Source: Halobacteroides halobius DSM 5150 (lineage in GTDB: Bacteria > Bacillota > Halanaerobiia > Halobacteroidales > Halobacteroidaceae). From it: a DNA stretch of 64,000 nt. Location: contig NC_019978.1 of NCBI RefSeq assembly GCF_000328625.1, positions 806,001 to 870,000 on the forward strand. The letters run 5' to 3'. Below the pieces are notes generated by a model. It was not told where the DNA came from, searched no databases, and saw only the letters and a program-made list of their open reading frames with translations. Made by a program: the position numbers and the translations under genes. This document shows, piece by piece, positions 44,836-52,852 of the stretch; positions within the stretch are counted from its first letter, which is position 1; the number at the start of each line of letters is the position of its first letter.

Positions 44836-45420
44836 ATGGGAAGAATTATAGAACCAATTAAAGAAAGAAGATCTATTAGAAATTATAAGAATAAGGAAGT
44901 GTCAAAAGAGAAGATTAGAAAGGTGTTAGAAGCTGCAAATTGGGCTCCTTCTAATGGTAATAGCCAACCTTGGGAGTTTGTTGTAGCTAAAGATGAATAT
45001 GCTAAAAAAATTAGTAAAGTATTTTATGATTGGGCCAAGGATTATATTCCTAATGCAGATTATATACCAGAAGAAAAGAAAAAAGCTATGTTAGAGTACT
45101 CTAAAGATTTTGGTGGAGCACCAGTCCAGATTGTAGTAACCTATCAAACTGGTGAAGATGAAATTGAGACTGAAGAATCTTTAATGGCTGCAAGTGCTGC
45201 TATTCAGAATTTAAGCTTAGCAGCTTTAGAAGAAGATTTAGGAACAGTTTGGATTGCTGGTCACATTGCTCATGCAGATAGAACTAAAGAGATTATAGAT
45301 TTAGCTGAAGATAAAAAAATTGCTGGTATTATCCCAATTGGGTATCCAGATATAGATCCAGCTGCTCCACCCAGAAAAGACCCAAATTTAGTTGAGAAGG
45401 TCAAGTGGTTAGGATTTTAA
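44836..45420 (+). CDS. nitroreductase-family protein
   Basis: The 194-residue FMN-dependent NAD(P)H oxidoreductase fold has the FMN-binding start IKERRSIRNYKNKEV, then AANWAPSNGNSQPWEFVVA and AASAAIQNLSLAALEEDLGT. The substrate is unknown. It is only 17 bp after metK with AAGGAGG, so it is probably read through from metK and may also respond to SAM. A terminator follows. Confidence 0.87.
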   Translation: MGRIIEPIKERRSIRNYKNKEVSKEKIRKVLEAANWAPSNGNSQPWEFVVAKDEYAKKISKVFYDWAKDYIPNADYIPEEKKKAMLEYSKDFGGAPVQIVVTYQTGEDEIETEESLMAASAAIQNLSLAALEEDLGTVWIAGHIAHADRTKEIIDLAEDKKIAGIIPIGYPDIDPAAPPRKDPNLVEKVKWLGF

Positions 45421-45432
45421 TAAAGTAAATTG

Positions 45433-45466
45433 CCCGTGCTTCTAGTTTAGAAGGGCGGGTTTTTTA
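45433..45466 (+). terminator. terminator after the metK-nitroreductase unit
   Basis: CCCGTGCTTCT pairs with AGAAGGGCGGG with one mismatch, followed by T6. Confidence 0.8.
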
Positions 45467-45479
45467 TAGGAGGGAGAAG

Positions 45480-46442
45480 ATGACTAAATCATTAGAAATT
45501 TTAATTATGTTTGACTCTAATTTTACTGCTGAGCAATTAAATAAGTTACAAGAAATAATCCCTAATGGAATAGTAAATAATGTTGCTTATGATAATGTTA
45601 GTGTGGAAATGCTAAATAGAGCAGATATTATCTTTGGTTGGCCCACAGAGGAAGAACTACAAGAAGCCAAAAACTTACAGTGGTTACATTTGCCCAGTGC
45701 AGGAGTAGATGAGTATGCTAATCAAGATTTATATCATAGTTCAGATATTATAGTAACCAATTCTAGTGGTGTGTATGGTCTACCAATTGCTGAGCATGTT
45801 TTTAGTTTGATCTTAGCCTTCAATAGAAATCTACCTCATTATCTAAAACAAAAGCAAAAGAAAGAATGGCACCGCAAGGAAACGCGCAAGGATTTATGGG
45901 AGTCTACAATTGGCATACTTGGTCTAGGGGATTTAGGAAGCAAAGTTGCTAAAAGGGCTAAAGCTTGGGAAATGAAAGTGGTTGCTGTTAATCGAACTAT
46001 AAAAGAAGCACCAGATTATATAGATTGTTTATATGATCCTACAGGAATCGATCAATTATTAGCTCAGTCAGACTATATTGTCTTGGCCCTACCTCAAACT
46101 GAAGAAACCAAAGGAATAATTTCAACTGCAGAGTTAAAGCAGATGAAAGAAGATGCTTTTCTTGTTAATGTTGGTCGAGGTTCACTAATTGATCAACCAG
46201 CTTTAATTAAGGCGTTAAAAAAGGAGTGGATAGCTGGAGCAGGATTGGATGTTACTACCCCTGAACCATTACCTAAAGATAACCCTTTATGGGAATTATC
46301 AAATGTAATATTAACACCTCATTATTCTGGTAATTCCCCGACTAATTACCAACGTCTATTTAATATATTTAGTAAAAATCTGAGACATTATATTACAGAA
46401 GAATCTTTAGAGAATGTAGTAGATTTTAAGGCTGGATATTAA
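45480..46442 (+). CDS. D-2-hydroxyacid dehydrogenase family protein
   Basis: The 320-residue NAD(P)-dependent oxidoreductase has the nucleotide motif GILGLGDLGSKVAKRA. The catalytic set is seen as VGRGSLIDQPAL (Arg before), TPEPLPKDNPLWE (Glu) and LTPHYSGN (His). This group reduces 2-keto acids to D-2-hydroxy acids; the specific acid cannot be told. It starts 14 bp after the terminator, with GGAGGGAG. Confidence 0.88.
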   Translation: MTKSLEILIMFDSNFTAEQLNKLQEIIPNGIVNNVAYDNVSVEMLNRADIIFGWPTEEELQEAKNLQWLHLPSAGVDEYANQDLYHSSDIIVTNSSGVYGLPIAEHVFSLILAFNRNLPHYLKQKQKKEWHRKETRKDLWESTIGILGLGDLGSKVAKRAKAWEMKVVAVNRTIKEAPDYIDCLYDPTGIDQLLAQSDYIVLALPQTEETKGIISTAELKQMKEDAFLVNVGRGSLIDQPALIKALKKEWIAGAGLDVTTPEPLPKDNPLWELSNVILTPHYSGNSPTNYQRLFNIFSKNLRHYITEESLENVVDFKAGY

Positions 46443-46529
46443 TACTAAAAAATTATTATTAATAGGAACTTTATCCCTAGTAGTTTAATATAATAAAATA
46501 AGACTGCTTATAGAAAAGAGGGGATAAAG

Positions 46530-47219
46530 ATGTCTAGTAATCAACTTTCAATTCGGGATTCTTTTAAATTTGCTTGGAGAATTCTAAAGAATAACTTTTC
46601 TGTATTAGTTGGCCCGTTGGTATTATGGGGGGTAGTCTTTTTATTAGGACTATTCATTCCTAGAGGAACTTCGATTTTATCTTTTATAGCAGGTTACATT
46701 AGATTACTAGTTACATTAGGAATTGCTAATTTATTATTACAATTATATGATGGTTTAAAAGTCAGCTGGGAAGATATGATTTTTAATCAGCAAGTTTATG
46801 TTATTTTATTTTTATTATCTGCGGTTATTTATTTAACTTCTGCTTTATTGACTACTATAGCAGGCTTATTTAATAGTATGATTGCCAGTTTCTTATTAAT
46901 GGGGTTAGGGGTATTTTTATTTATTAGGTTCTTTTTAGCAGGATATTTAATTATAGATAAAGATTTAGCATTGATAACTGCTTTACAGTTAAGTTATGTA
47001 TTAACTGAGGGAGTAGTTCTTAAATTGCTTATTTTGTGGTTATTGACTGTAGCACTTAACATATTGGGAATTTTTCCAGGTTTATTGTTAGGTCTGATAT
47101 TTGTCAGTACTCCACTTAGTTTAGGAGCAACAGTATTTATTTATCGCAACCTGTTAGAAAGATTAAACTTTAATTTTGAAGAACCTATATTTATTCAAGA
47201 TATAGATTTAAATGATTAA
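46530..47219 (+). CDS. unknown integral membrane protein
   Basis: The 229-residue protein has about six membrane segments, a short polar N terminus (SIRDSFKFAWRILKNNFSVL) and an acidic C-terminal tail (FEEPIFIQDIDLND). The layout resembles DUF975/DUF4013-type proteins, but I do not recognise a firm family or function. It has its own ribosome site (AGAGGGG) and is followed by the second 123-bp repeat. Confidence 0.75.
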   Translation: MSSNQLSIRDSFKFAWRILKNNFSVLVGPLVLWGVVFLLGLFIPRGTSILSFIAGYIRLLVTLGIANLLLQLYDGLKVSWEDMIFNQQVYVILFLLSAVIYLTSALLTTIAGLFNSMIASFLLMGLGVFLFIRFFLAGYLIIDKDLALITALQLSYVLTEGVVLKLLILWLLTVALNILGIFPGLLLGLIFVSTPLSLGATVFIYRNLLERLNFNFEEPIFIQDIDLND

Positions 47220-47257
47220 ATTTAACTTAAGTGATATAAAGCTTCACTTTTAATTTA

Positions 47258-47380
47258 CAATTAACAATTGACAATTGACAATTAGAACCCCTTAAAACCT
47301 TTCTAAATCAAGGGTTTATACGATTTTTAAGTTTAATTGTAAATTGTTCATTGTCCATTGTCAATTGCTCTTGATATCAA
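47258..47380. repeat. 123-bp near-palindromic dispersed repeat, copy 2
   Basis: It differs from 30229-30351 at four positions, in the same orientation. The tandem 7-bp units extend a little further left here (AATTTACAATT). It ends 30 bp before the msrA start, so the hairpin would lie in the msrA leader. Confidence 0.85.
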
Positions 47381-47410
47381 TAATATTTCACTAATAAAGG
47401 AGAATAAGAA

Positions 47411-47878
47411 ATGGAAAAAGCAACTTTTGCGGCAGGATGTTTTTGGGGAGTTCAAGCCTTATTTGATAGACTAGAGGGAGTAGAATCTACTAGAGTGGGT
47501 TATATTGGAGGAAATATTGATAATCCAAGTTATGAAGAAGTATGTACAGATAAAACCGGACATGCTGAAGCAGTAGAAATAATTTATAATTCAAGTATAA
47601 TTACTTATCAGCAATTACTAGAAGTTTTTTGGGAAAATCATAATCCAACAACTTTAAATAAAGAGGGATCAGATGTAGGAACTCAATATAGGTCAGCTAT
47701 TTTTTATCATAACCAAAAGCAGCAAAAGAAAGCACAGCAATCAAAAAAAGAATTAAATGCTAGTGGAAGATATGATGATCCAATTGTAACAGAAATAATA
47801 TCTGCTACTAATTTTTATGAGGCTGAAGAATATCATCAAGATTATCTTAAAAAGAATCCAGGATCTTGTCATATATAA
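47411..47878 (+). CDS. msrA: peptide methionine sulfoxide reductase MsrA
   Basis: The 155-residue repair enzyme reduces methionine-S-sulfoxide. The catalytic motif is AAGCFWGVQALF, with EVCTDKTGHAEAVEIIY, DVGTQYRSAIFYH and the C-terminal YHQDYLKKNPGSCHI. There is no MsrB fusion. The upstream 123-bp repeat may affect its mRNA. Confidence 0.94.
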   Translation: MEKATFAAGCFWGVQALFDRLEGVESTRVGYIGGNIDNPSYEEVCTDKTGHAEAVEIIYNSSIITYQQLLEVFWENHNPTTLNKEGSDVGTQYRSAIFYHNQKQQKKAQQSKKELNASGRYDDPIVTEIISATNFYEAEEYHQDYLKKNPGSCHI

Positions 47879-47903
47879 AAGGGTTGGCTGCCCAACCCTT
47901 TTT
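47877..47903. terminator. bidirectional terminator between msrA and the tiny peptides
   Basis: GGGTTGG pairs with CCAACCC around CTGC, with A and T runs on both sides, so it ends msrA on + and the peptide genes on -. Confidence 0.88.
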
Positions 47904-47909
47904 ATAAAT

Positions 47910-47987
47910 TTAATAATCTGATCCTAAAATCAATAGTATAAGGATTAAGAAGACAACATAAGCACCATCATCATAGACATTTCCCAT
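47910..47987 (-). CDS. 25-residue membrane peptide B
   Basis: A very short frame begins MGNVYDDGAYVVFLILILLI and ends GSDY. It is preceded by AAGGGGGTGTAAAAT, a strong ribosome site at good distance. It has the same plan as peptide A upstream: a polar Asp-rich start, Tyr, a Val/Phe/Leu/Ile helix of about 15 residues, and a Ser-Asp end. This resembles the tiny YjcZ-type sporulation-associated peptides of Firmicutes, though much shorter, and the link is tentative. Confidence 0.6.
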   Translation of the reverse strand: MGNVYDDGAYVVFLILILLILGSDY

Positions 47988-48019
47988 ATTTTACACCCCC
48001 TTATAAAAGTTATTCTTTA

Positions 48020-48091
48020 TTAGTCACTTAAGAGTAACAAGATTAGGACTAAGAAAACAACAAATACCATATTATCATCATAATGGGCCAT
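48020..48091 (-). CDS. 23-residue membrane peptide A
   Basis: The frame begins MAHYDDNMVFVVFLVLILLL and ends SD. It is preceded by GGAGGTGACAGAAT, a near-perfect ribosome site. It lies 32 bp upstream of peptide B on the same strand and is clearly its paralogue (Tyr-Asp-Asp, hydrophobic core with Val-Val-Phe-Leu, final Ser-Asp). The pair is divergent from the hydrogenase-like gene and ends at a terminator. The function is unknown. Confidence 0.6.
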   Translation of the reverse strand: MAHYDDNMVFVVFLVLILLLLSD

Positions 48092-48259
48092 ATTCTGTCA
48101 CCTCCTTCTCTTGTTTGTATATAATATGAAGTTAACACATTTTTTGTTAAAGAATGATATAAATTATTTTTGATTATTATTAACTAAAATAAAATTGGGT
48201 GTATTAAATTCATCTAATCTAGGGGACAATAATAGAAACTGTGATAAAGGTGAGATATT

Positions 48260-49648
48260 ATGCTAAATAGATTTAAGGATTTTCAAAAGAAAAGAATGGA
48301 GATATTTCGTGAGATAGTAAAGCAAGGCTGGGATGAAAAATTAAGTAATTATAATCTAGATGAATTAGCTAAAGAAATAAAAGAAAAGTATAATTATCAA
48401 GATAAGGATATGACTTTTATCAAGGATCATATTAGAGTAGCTTTAGGTCTTGATACAAAAGAAGATATGAACTTTTCGAATGAAGCTCAAGCGGCACTTA
48501 ATCATGGACAAGTAAAAAGACCTGTAGTTAATAAAATAGAGGGAGCTTGTCAATATTGTGGTAAAGAGTTTGAAACAAATGATTGTTATGAGTCTTGTAA
48601 GTATGAGGCTCAGATGTATAAAAGGACTAAAGGGCCAATTATAGTTAATGATAAATGCTTAAGTTGTGGTAATTGTGTTTCTAGTTGTTCGTTTGGTGCT
48701 ATAGCTGATAAAATAGAATTTGTTCCTTTGCTTAAACTACTAAAAGATGAAACGACCCCTGTATATGCTACAGTTGCCCCCTCAATAGTAGGGCAATTTG
48801 GTGATGATATTACTATGGGCCAATTAAGAACAGCTTTAAAAATGCTAGGATTTAAGGATATGATAGAAGTAGCTTTATTTGCTGATATGCTAACAATTAA
48901 AGAAGCCTTTGAATTTAATGATTTAGTCAATAAGCAAGGAGACTTTTTTTTAACTAGCTGTTGTTGTCCAGTCTGGATTGGTTTAGTAGAGAATAATTAT
49001 CCTCAACTTTTTGAACATATGTCTCCTGCTTTATCACCAATGGTAGCTTCAGGTAGGGTTTTAAAAGAACTTTATCCAGAAGCTAAGGTAGTCTTTATTG
49101 GCCCGTGTATAGCCAAAAAGTCAGAGGCTAAAGAGGAAGAGTTTAGAGAAGATATTGACTTTGTATTGACCTTCAATGAATTAGAAGAAATTTTTAAGGC
49201 TATTGATATAGATTTTAATCAATTACCAGGAGATGAAAAGGACCAAGCTTCTTTTGCAGGAAGGGTTTATGCTAGAACGGGTGGAGTAAGCTTTTCTGTT
49301 AAAACAGTAGTCAATAGAATAGCCCCCCGAAGATTAATTAAATTTAATGCTAAAAAGGTTGATGGAGTAGGAAAATGTAAAGAAATATTAGAGACTTTAA
49401 CCCAAGAAGAAGAAATTGATGCTAACTTTATAGAAGGAATGGGTTGTGAGGGAGGTTGTGTAGGAGGGCCAAGAACTAACATTGAGGTAGATAAAGCAAC
49501 TAATATGGTAAATGAATACGGAGAGGACTCCCTAATAATGACCCCATTTGATAATATGAATTTAATTAAGATTTTAGAAGAGTTAGGTGCTGATGATATT
49601 GAAGAAATAGCTAAAGATGATAAAATATCATCTCTTTTAACAAGATAA
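48260..49648 (+). CDS. short [FeFe]-hydrogenase-like protein
   Basis: The 462-residue protein has an N-terminal domain of about 90 residues, a four-Cys cluster region (CQYCGKEF...CYESC), one classic 4Fe-4S motif (CLSCGNCVSSCSFGAI), and an H-cluster domain. The three H-cluster loops are TSCCCPVW, IGPCIAKKSE and EGMGCEGGCVGGP. All four cluster cysteines appear present, but the loops differ from HydA1-type consensus (an extra Cys in loop 1, GPC instead of MPC in loop 2). It may be a group-B-like or sensory hydrogenase. It has no partner subunits here and no hyd maturation genes nearby. Confidence 0.82.
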   Translation: MLNRFKDFQKKRMEIFREIVKQGWDEKLSNYNLDELAKEIKEKYNYQDKDMTFIKDHIRVALGLDTKEDMNFSNEAQAALNHGQVKRPVVNKIEGACQYCGKEFETNDCYESCKYEAQMYKRTKGPIIVNDKCLSCGNCVSSCSFGAIADKIEFVPLLKLLKDETTPVYATVAPSIVGQFGDDITMGQLRTALKMLGFKDMIEVALFADMLTIKEAFEFNDLVNKQGDFFLTSCCCPVWIGLVENNYPQLFEHMSPALSPMVASGRVLKELYPEAKVVFIGPCIAKKSEAKEEEFREDIDFVLTFNELEEIFKAIDIDFNQLPGDEKDQASFAGRVYARTGGVSFSVKTVVNRIAPRRLIKFNAKKVDGVGKCKEILETLTQEEEIDANFIEGMGCEGGCVGGPRTNIEVDKATNMVNEYGEDSLIMTPFDNMNLIKILEELGADDIEEIAKDDKISSLLTR

Positions 49649-49681
49649 AAAACCAGGGCCAATTATGGTACCTGGTTTTTT
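49647..49681 (+). terminator. terminator after the hydrogenase-like gene
   Basis: AAAAAACCAGG pairs with CCTGGTTTTTT around a loop of about 13 bases. Confidence 0.8.
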
Positions 49682-49761
49682 TATTGTTAGATAGGATGGA
49701 GTTGATATTTAGGTTAATTATCTGTTATAATGTTACAAGCTACAGAAAGGAGTCTATTGAT

Positions 49762-50373
49762 ATGAATACAAAAAAGAGTTGGACAAGATTTGTAGTTGGA
49801 TTAGCTATTGTAAGTATCGGACTAGTATTAATTATTAAAGCCAATTTAGGAGTTTCTCCTTGGACAGTATTTCATATTGGTTTAACTAAGTATTTTCCGC
49901 TAACTGTAGGAACAGCTGGTCAAATAACCGGTTTAGTAGTAATTATAATTAGTTTTATGGTTGCTCGTGTAAAACCAACTTTCGCTACTATTATTAATAT
50001 TTTATTAGTTGGTTTTCTAATTGATTGGCTGATGCCTCTGGTTCCACATCCTACTACTATATTTATGAAATATTTATATTTAGCAACAGGGATAATTATC
50101 TTTGGTAGTGGAGCTGGTACTTATATTTCAGCGCAGTGTGGTACGGGACCTAGAGATAGCTTAATGATGGCTTTAGATGAAAAATTAGATTTTAAACTAG
50201 GCTTGATTAGAAATGGAATTGAGTTGATTATTTTAGTTGTAGGTTATTTTTTAGGTGGTCCGGTAGGTATTGGTACGATTTTTACTGCTTTAGGAATTGG
50301 CCCGATAGTAGAGTTTTCTTTAAATTTAATGAATACTTTATTTAGTAATTCTTATCTACAAGCTAATAGTTAA
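49762..50373 (+). CDS. YczE/YitT-type membrane protein
   Basis: The 203-residue protein has five membrane segments and the YczE-like pieces KANLGVSPWTVFHIGL, GTYISAQCGTGPRDSLMMAL and GGPVGIGTIFTALGIGPIVE. The start is ATG 49762 behind AGAAAGGAGTC; an upstream in-frame start at 49684 lacks a site and would overlap the terminator. Family members are uncharacterised membrane proteins. Confidence 0.82.
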   Translation: MNTKKSWTRFVVGLAIVSIGLVLIIKANLGVSPWTVFHIGLTKYFPLTVGTAGQITGLVVIIISFMVARVKPTFATIINILLVGFLIDWLMPLVPHPTTIFMKYLYLATGIIIFGSGAGTYISAQCGTGPRDSLMMALDEKLDFKLGLIRNGIELIILVVGYFLGGPVGIGTIFTALGIGPIVEFSLNLMNTLFSNSYLQANS

Positions 50374-50475
50374 GGTGTGATCATTTTGTAATTCAATTTA
50401 CACGAGGTAAGGCAAATGATATAATGATTGTACTATATTATATTATGTAAGTTATTTATGAAGGGATGGAATTAT

Positions 50476-51066
50476 ATGTTTAAATCTAAAATAAGCGGAT
50501 ATATTATTTGGTCTTTATTATTTTTACTATTGGGGTCTATAATCCCACTAATTAAATTTGGAAAATTAATAGTACTTACCATGATGCCCTTAATTATGTT
50601 CATAGGAATAACTTGTATGAAGTTTTTTACAGTTAAAAAAGATAAGTCAAGAATTACTATGGTAGATATAGATAAAATGACAGGTTTAGAATTTGAAAAG
50701 TTTTTGGGGGTTTTATTCTCTAAGCAAGGTTATCAAGCCGAAGTGACACAAGCTTCTAATGATCAAGGTGCAGATTTATTAATTAAAAGATCTAGTAAGC
50801 TTTTTTGGCGAAAGAATAAAACTGTAATCCAAGCAAAGCGTTATAAAAATAATGTAGGAAATAGTGCTGTACAGGAAGTAGTAGCAGCTAAAGCACATTA
50901 TAATTGTAAATCTGCAATGGTAATCACCAATAGTAAGTTTACTGCAGCAGCTAAAAAATTAGCTATTTCAAATAAAGTTAAGCTGTGGGATAGAGATAAA
51001 TTAAAACAAGAGGTTAAAAAAAATCCAGTTTCTTTTACAGACTTAAAGGGAGTAAACATGACATGA
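50476..51066 (+). CDS. membrane-anchored Mrr-type restriction endonuclease-like protein
   Basis: The 196-residue protein has two membrane segments (about residues 7-48) followed by a cytoplasmic Mrr_cat nuclease domain. The PD-(D/E)xK site is intact: GLEFEKFLGVLFSKQGY, SNDQGADLLIKRS (Asp) and VIQAKRYKNNVG (Gln-x-Lys). Similar small membrane-tethered Mrr proteins are widespread and may act on foreign or damaged DNA. ATG 50476 is chosen for the AAGGGATGG site. Its end overlaps the GGDEF/EAL gene by 4 bases, so they are co-translated, an unusual pairing. Confidence 0.82.
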   Translation: MFKSKISGYIIWSLLFLLLGSIIPLIKFGKLIVLTMMPLIMFIGITCMKFFTVKKDKSRITMVDIDKMTGLEFEKFLGVLFSKQGYQAEVTQASNDQGADLLIKRSSKLFWRKNKTVIQAKRYKNNVGNSAVQEVVAAKAHYNCKSAMVITNSKFTAAAKKLAISNKVKLWDRDKLKQEVKKNPVSFTDLKGVNMT

Positions 51067-52757
51067 AGTTGTATTTAGATATTAAAACTAAAATATTTCT
51101 ATTAATATTGGTCTTTAATCTAGTATTAATAGTAGCTCTAATTAGTCTTTCTTTAACTTTGTTTAACCAGGCATTTACTCAATTTGCAGTAGAAAGCCAA
51201 GCTATAAAAGAAACTTCTCAGGCAAGCAATCACTTAAGGGATACCTTAAATTTAGTTAATAAACAATTAATAGTAATTGGTCTGATAGCCTTAATTATTG
51301 CTATGATTTTAAGCTATATAATTGCTAAAAAATTTGCGGACCCACTAAAGAAGTTAAAGAATATTTTTATTAAAGGAGCTCAAGGTGATCTATCAGTTAG
51401 AGCTAGTATTATAAAGTCTAGTTCTGAAATTAAAGAAGTTGCAGATAGTTTCAACCAAATGATGGATAGGATAAGTGAACTAACATATCGTGATTTATTA
51501 ACTGGGGTATTAAATTTTAGCTATTTTCAAGATAAGCTTAGTTTAGCCTTAGATAATTTGGAATCTGATGAAAAATTAGTATTATTTACTATAGGAATTG
51601 ATGACTTTAAAACAATTAATGATAACTATGGATATCATACTGGAGATAAAATAATAAAAAAATTAGCTAATCGTTTGATAAGAAGTTTAGATGATAATGT
51701 AGTAGCAAGACATGGTGATGAGTTCTTTCTCTACTTTACTGAAAGTACTAAAAGAAGCCAAATTATTAATTTAGGAAGAGAAATTTTGGATAGAATAAAT
51801 CAACCTTATGAAATTGAAGGAATGATTATTTATATTACTGCTAGTTTAGGGATTGCAATTTATCCTCAAGCAGGCACTACTAATCAAATATTAATCAAAC
51901 ATGCAAGTATGGCAATGCATCTGGTTAAAAATAGAAGCGAGCAAAAGATGGAGATTTATTCAGCTAATATGGAAGAAAAATTGTCAAAAAGATTAAAATT
52001 AGAAGCAAAATTACAGGAAGGCTTAGAAAAAGAACACTTCCTGCTTCATTATCAGCCATTATTTAATAGTAAAGCAGAAGAGATTGTAGGTGTAGAAGCA
52101 TTAATTAGATGGCAAGAACCTGGAGTAGGTATGATTTCTCCGGGAAAGTTTATTCCCATAGCAGAGAGAAATGGTATGATAGTTAAAATAGGAGATTGGG
52201 TACTAAAAAGGGCTTGTAAACAATTAAAAAAGTGGCATCAACTTGGCTATGAAGATATATACATATCTATTAATATTGCGCCCCAACAATTTAGTGACGA
52301 TGATTTTGTACATAAAGTAGAAAGTATATTATTAGAAACTAAACTAGACCCTAGTTATCTAGAGTTAGAAATTACTGAAAGGGCTACTATGAAGAATATT
52401 GAACATACAATCAATATGTTGGGCCAACTTCGGGAATTAGGTGTTAAAATTGCAATTGATGATTTTGGAACTGGTTATTCTTCATTAAGTTACCTAAAAG
52501 AATTTGCAATTACTAAATTAAAGATTGATAAGTCATTTGTAATGGATTTAACCACCAATAGTAAAAATCTTGCTATTACGGAAACCATTATTATGATGGC
52601 TCATAATCTTAATTTGGAAGTGACAGCTGAAGGAGTAGAAAATAATGGTCAATTAGAGCGTTTAAAGGAGCAAGGTTGTGATACCTTACAGGGATACTTT
52701 CTTAGTCTGCCTTTACCTGAAAATGACTTATTAAAGTTATTAAAAATAAAAAAATAA
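51063..52757 (+). CDS. HAMP-GGDEF-EAL protein, probable c-di-GMP phosphodiesterase
   Basis: The 564-residue membrane protein has TM1 at about 10-32, a short outside loop, TM2 at about 68-88, HAMP, a GGDEF domain and an EAL domain. The GGDEF signature is degenerate (RHGDEFF), so cyclase activity is doubtful. The EAL domain keeps its key segments (GVEALIRWQEP; ELEITERATM; AIDDFGTGYSSLSYLK; KIDKSFV; TAEGVE), so it should hydrolyse c-di-GMP. The degenerate GGDEF may bind GTP as a regulator, by analogy. It overlaps the Mrr-type gene by 4 bases. Confidence 0.9.
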   Translation: MKLYLDIKTKIFLLILVFNLVLIVALISLSLTLFNQAFTQFAVESQAIKETSQASNHLRDTLNLVNKQLIVIGLIALIIAMILSYIIAKKFADPLKKLKNIFIKGAQGDLSVRASIIKSSSEIKEVADSFNQMMDRISELTYRDLLTGVLNFSYFQDKLSLALDNLESDEKLVLFTIGIDDFKTINDNYGYHTGDKIIKKLANRLIRSLDDNVVARHGDEFFLYFTESTKRSQIINLGREILDRINQPYEIEGMIIYITASLGIAIYPQAGTTNQILIKHASMAMHLVKNRSEQKMEIYSANMEEKLSKRLKLEAKLQEGLEKEHFLLHYQPLFNSKAEEIVGVEALIRWQEPGVGMISPGKFIPIAERNGMIVKIGDWVLKRACKQLKKWHQLGYEDIYISINIAPQQFSDDDFVHKVESILLETKLDPSYLELEITERATMKNIEHTINMLGQLRELGVKIAIDDFGTGYSSLSYLKEFAITKLKIDKSFVMDLTTNSKNLAITETIIMMAHNLNLEVTAEGVENNGQLERLKEQGCDTLQGYFLSLPLPENDLLKLLKIKK

Positions 52758-52852
52758 TTTTTAAGGGGTACCATATTGGTATCTCTTATTTAATTTGTTA
52801 ATATTATCTATAACCACTCCATATAATTAGTTATTAGTTAGGAGGGGTAAGA

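Noticed and set aside
49267-49662. 131-residue minus-strand frame
   Set aside because: It is antisense to the H-cluster domain of the hydrogenase-like gene and has low-complexity Ser/Pro content typical of shadow frames.
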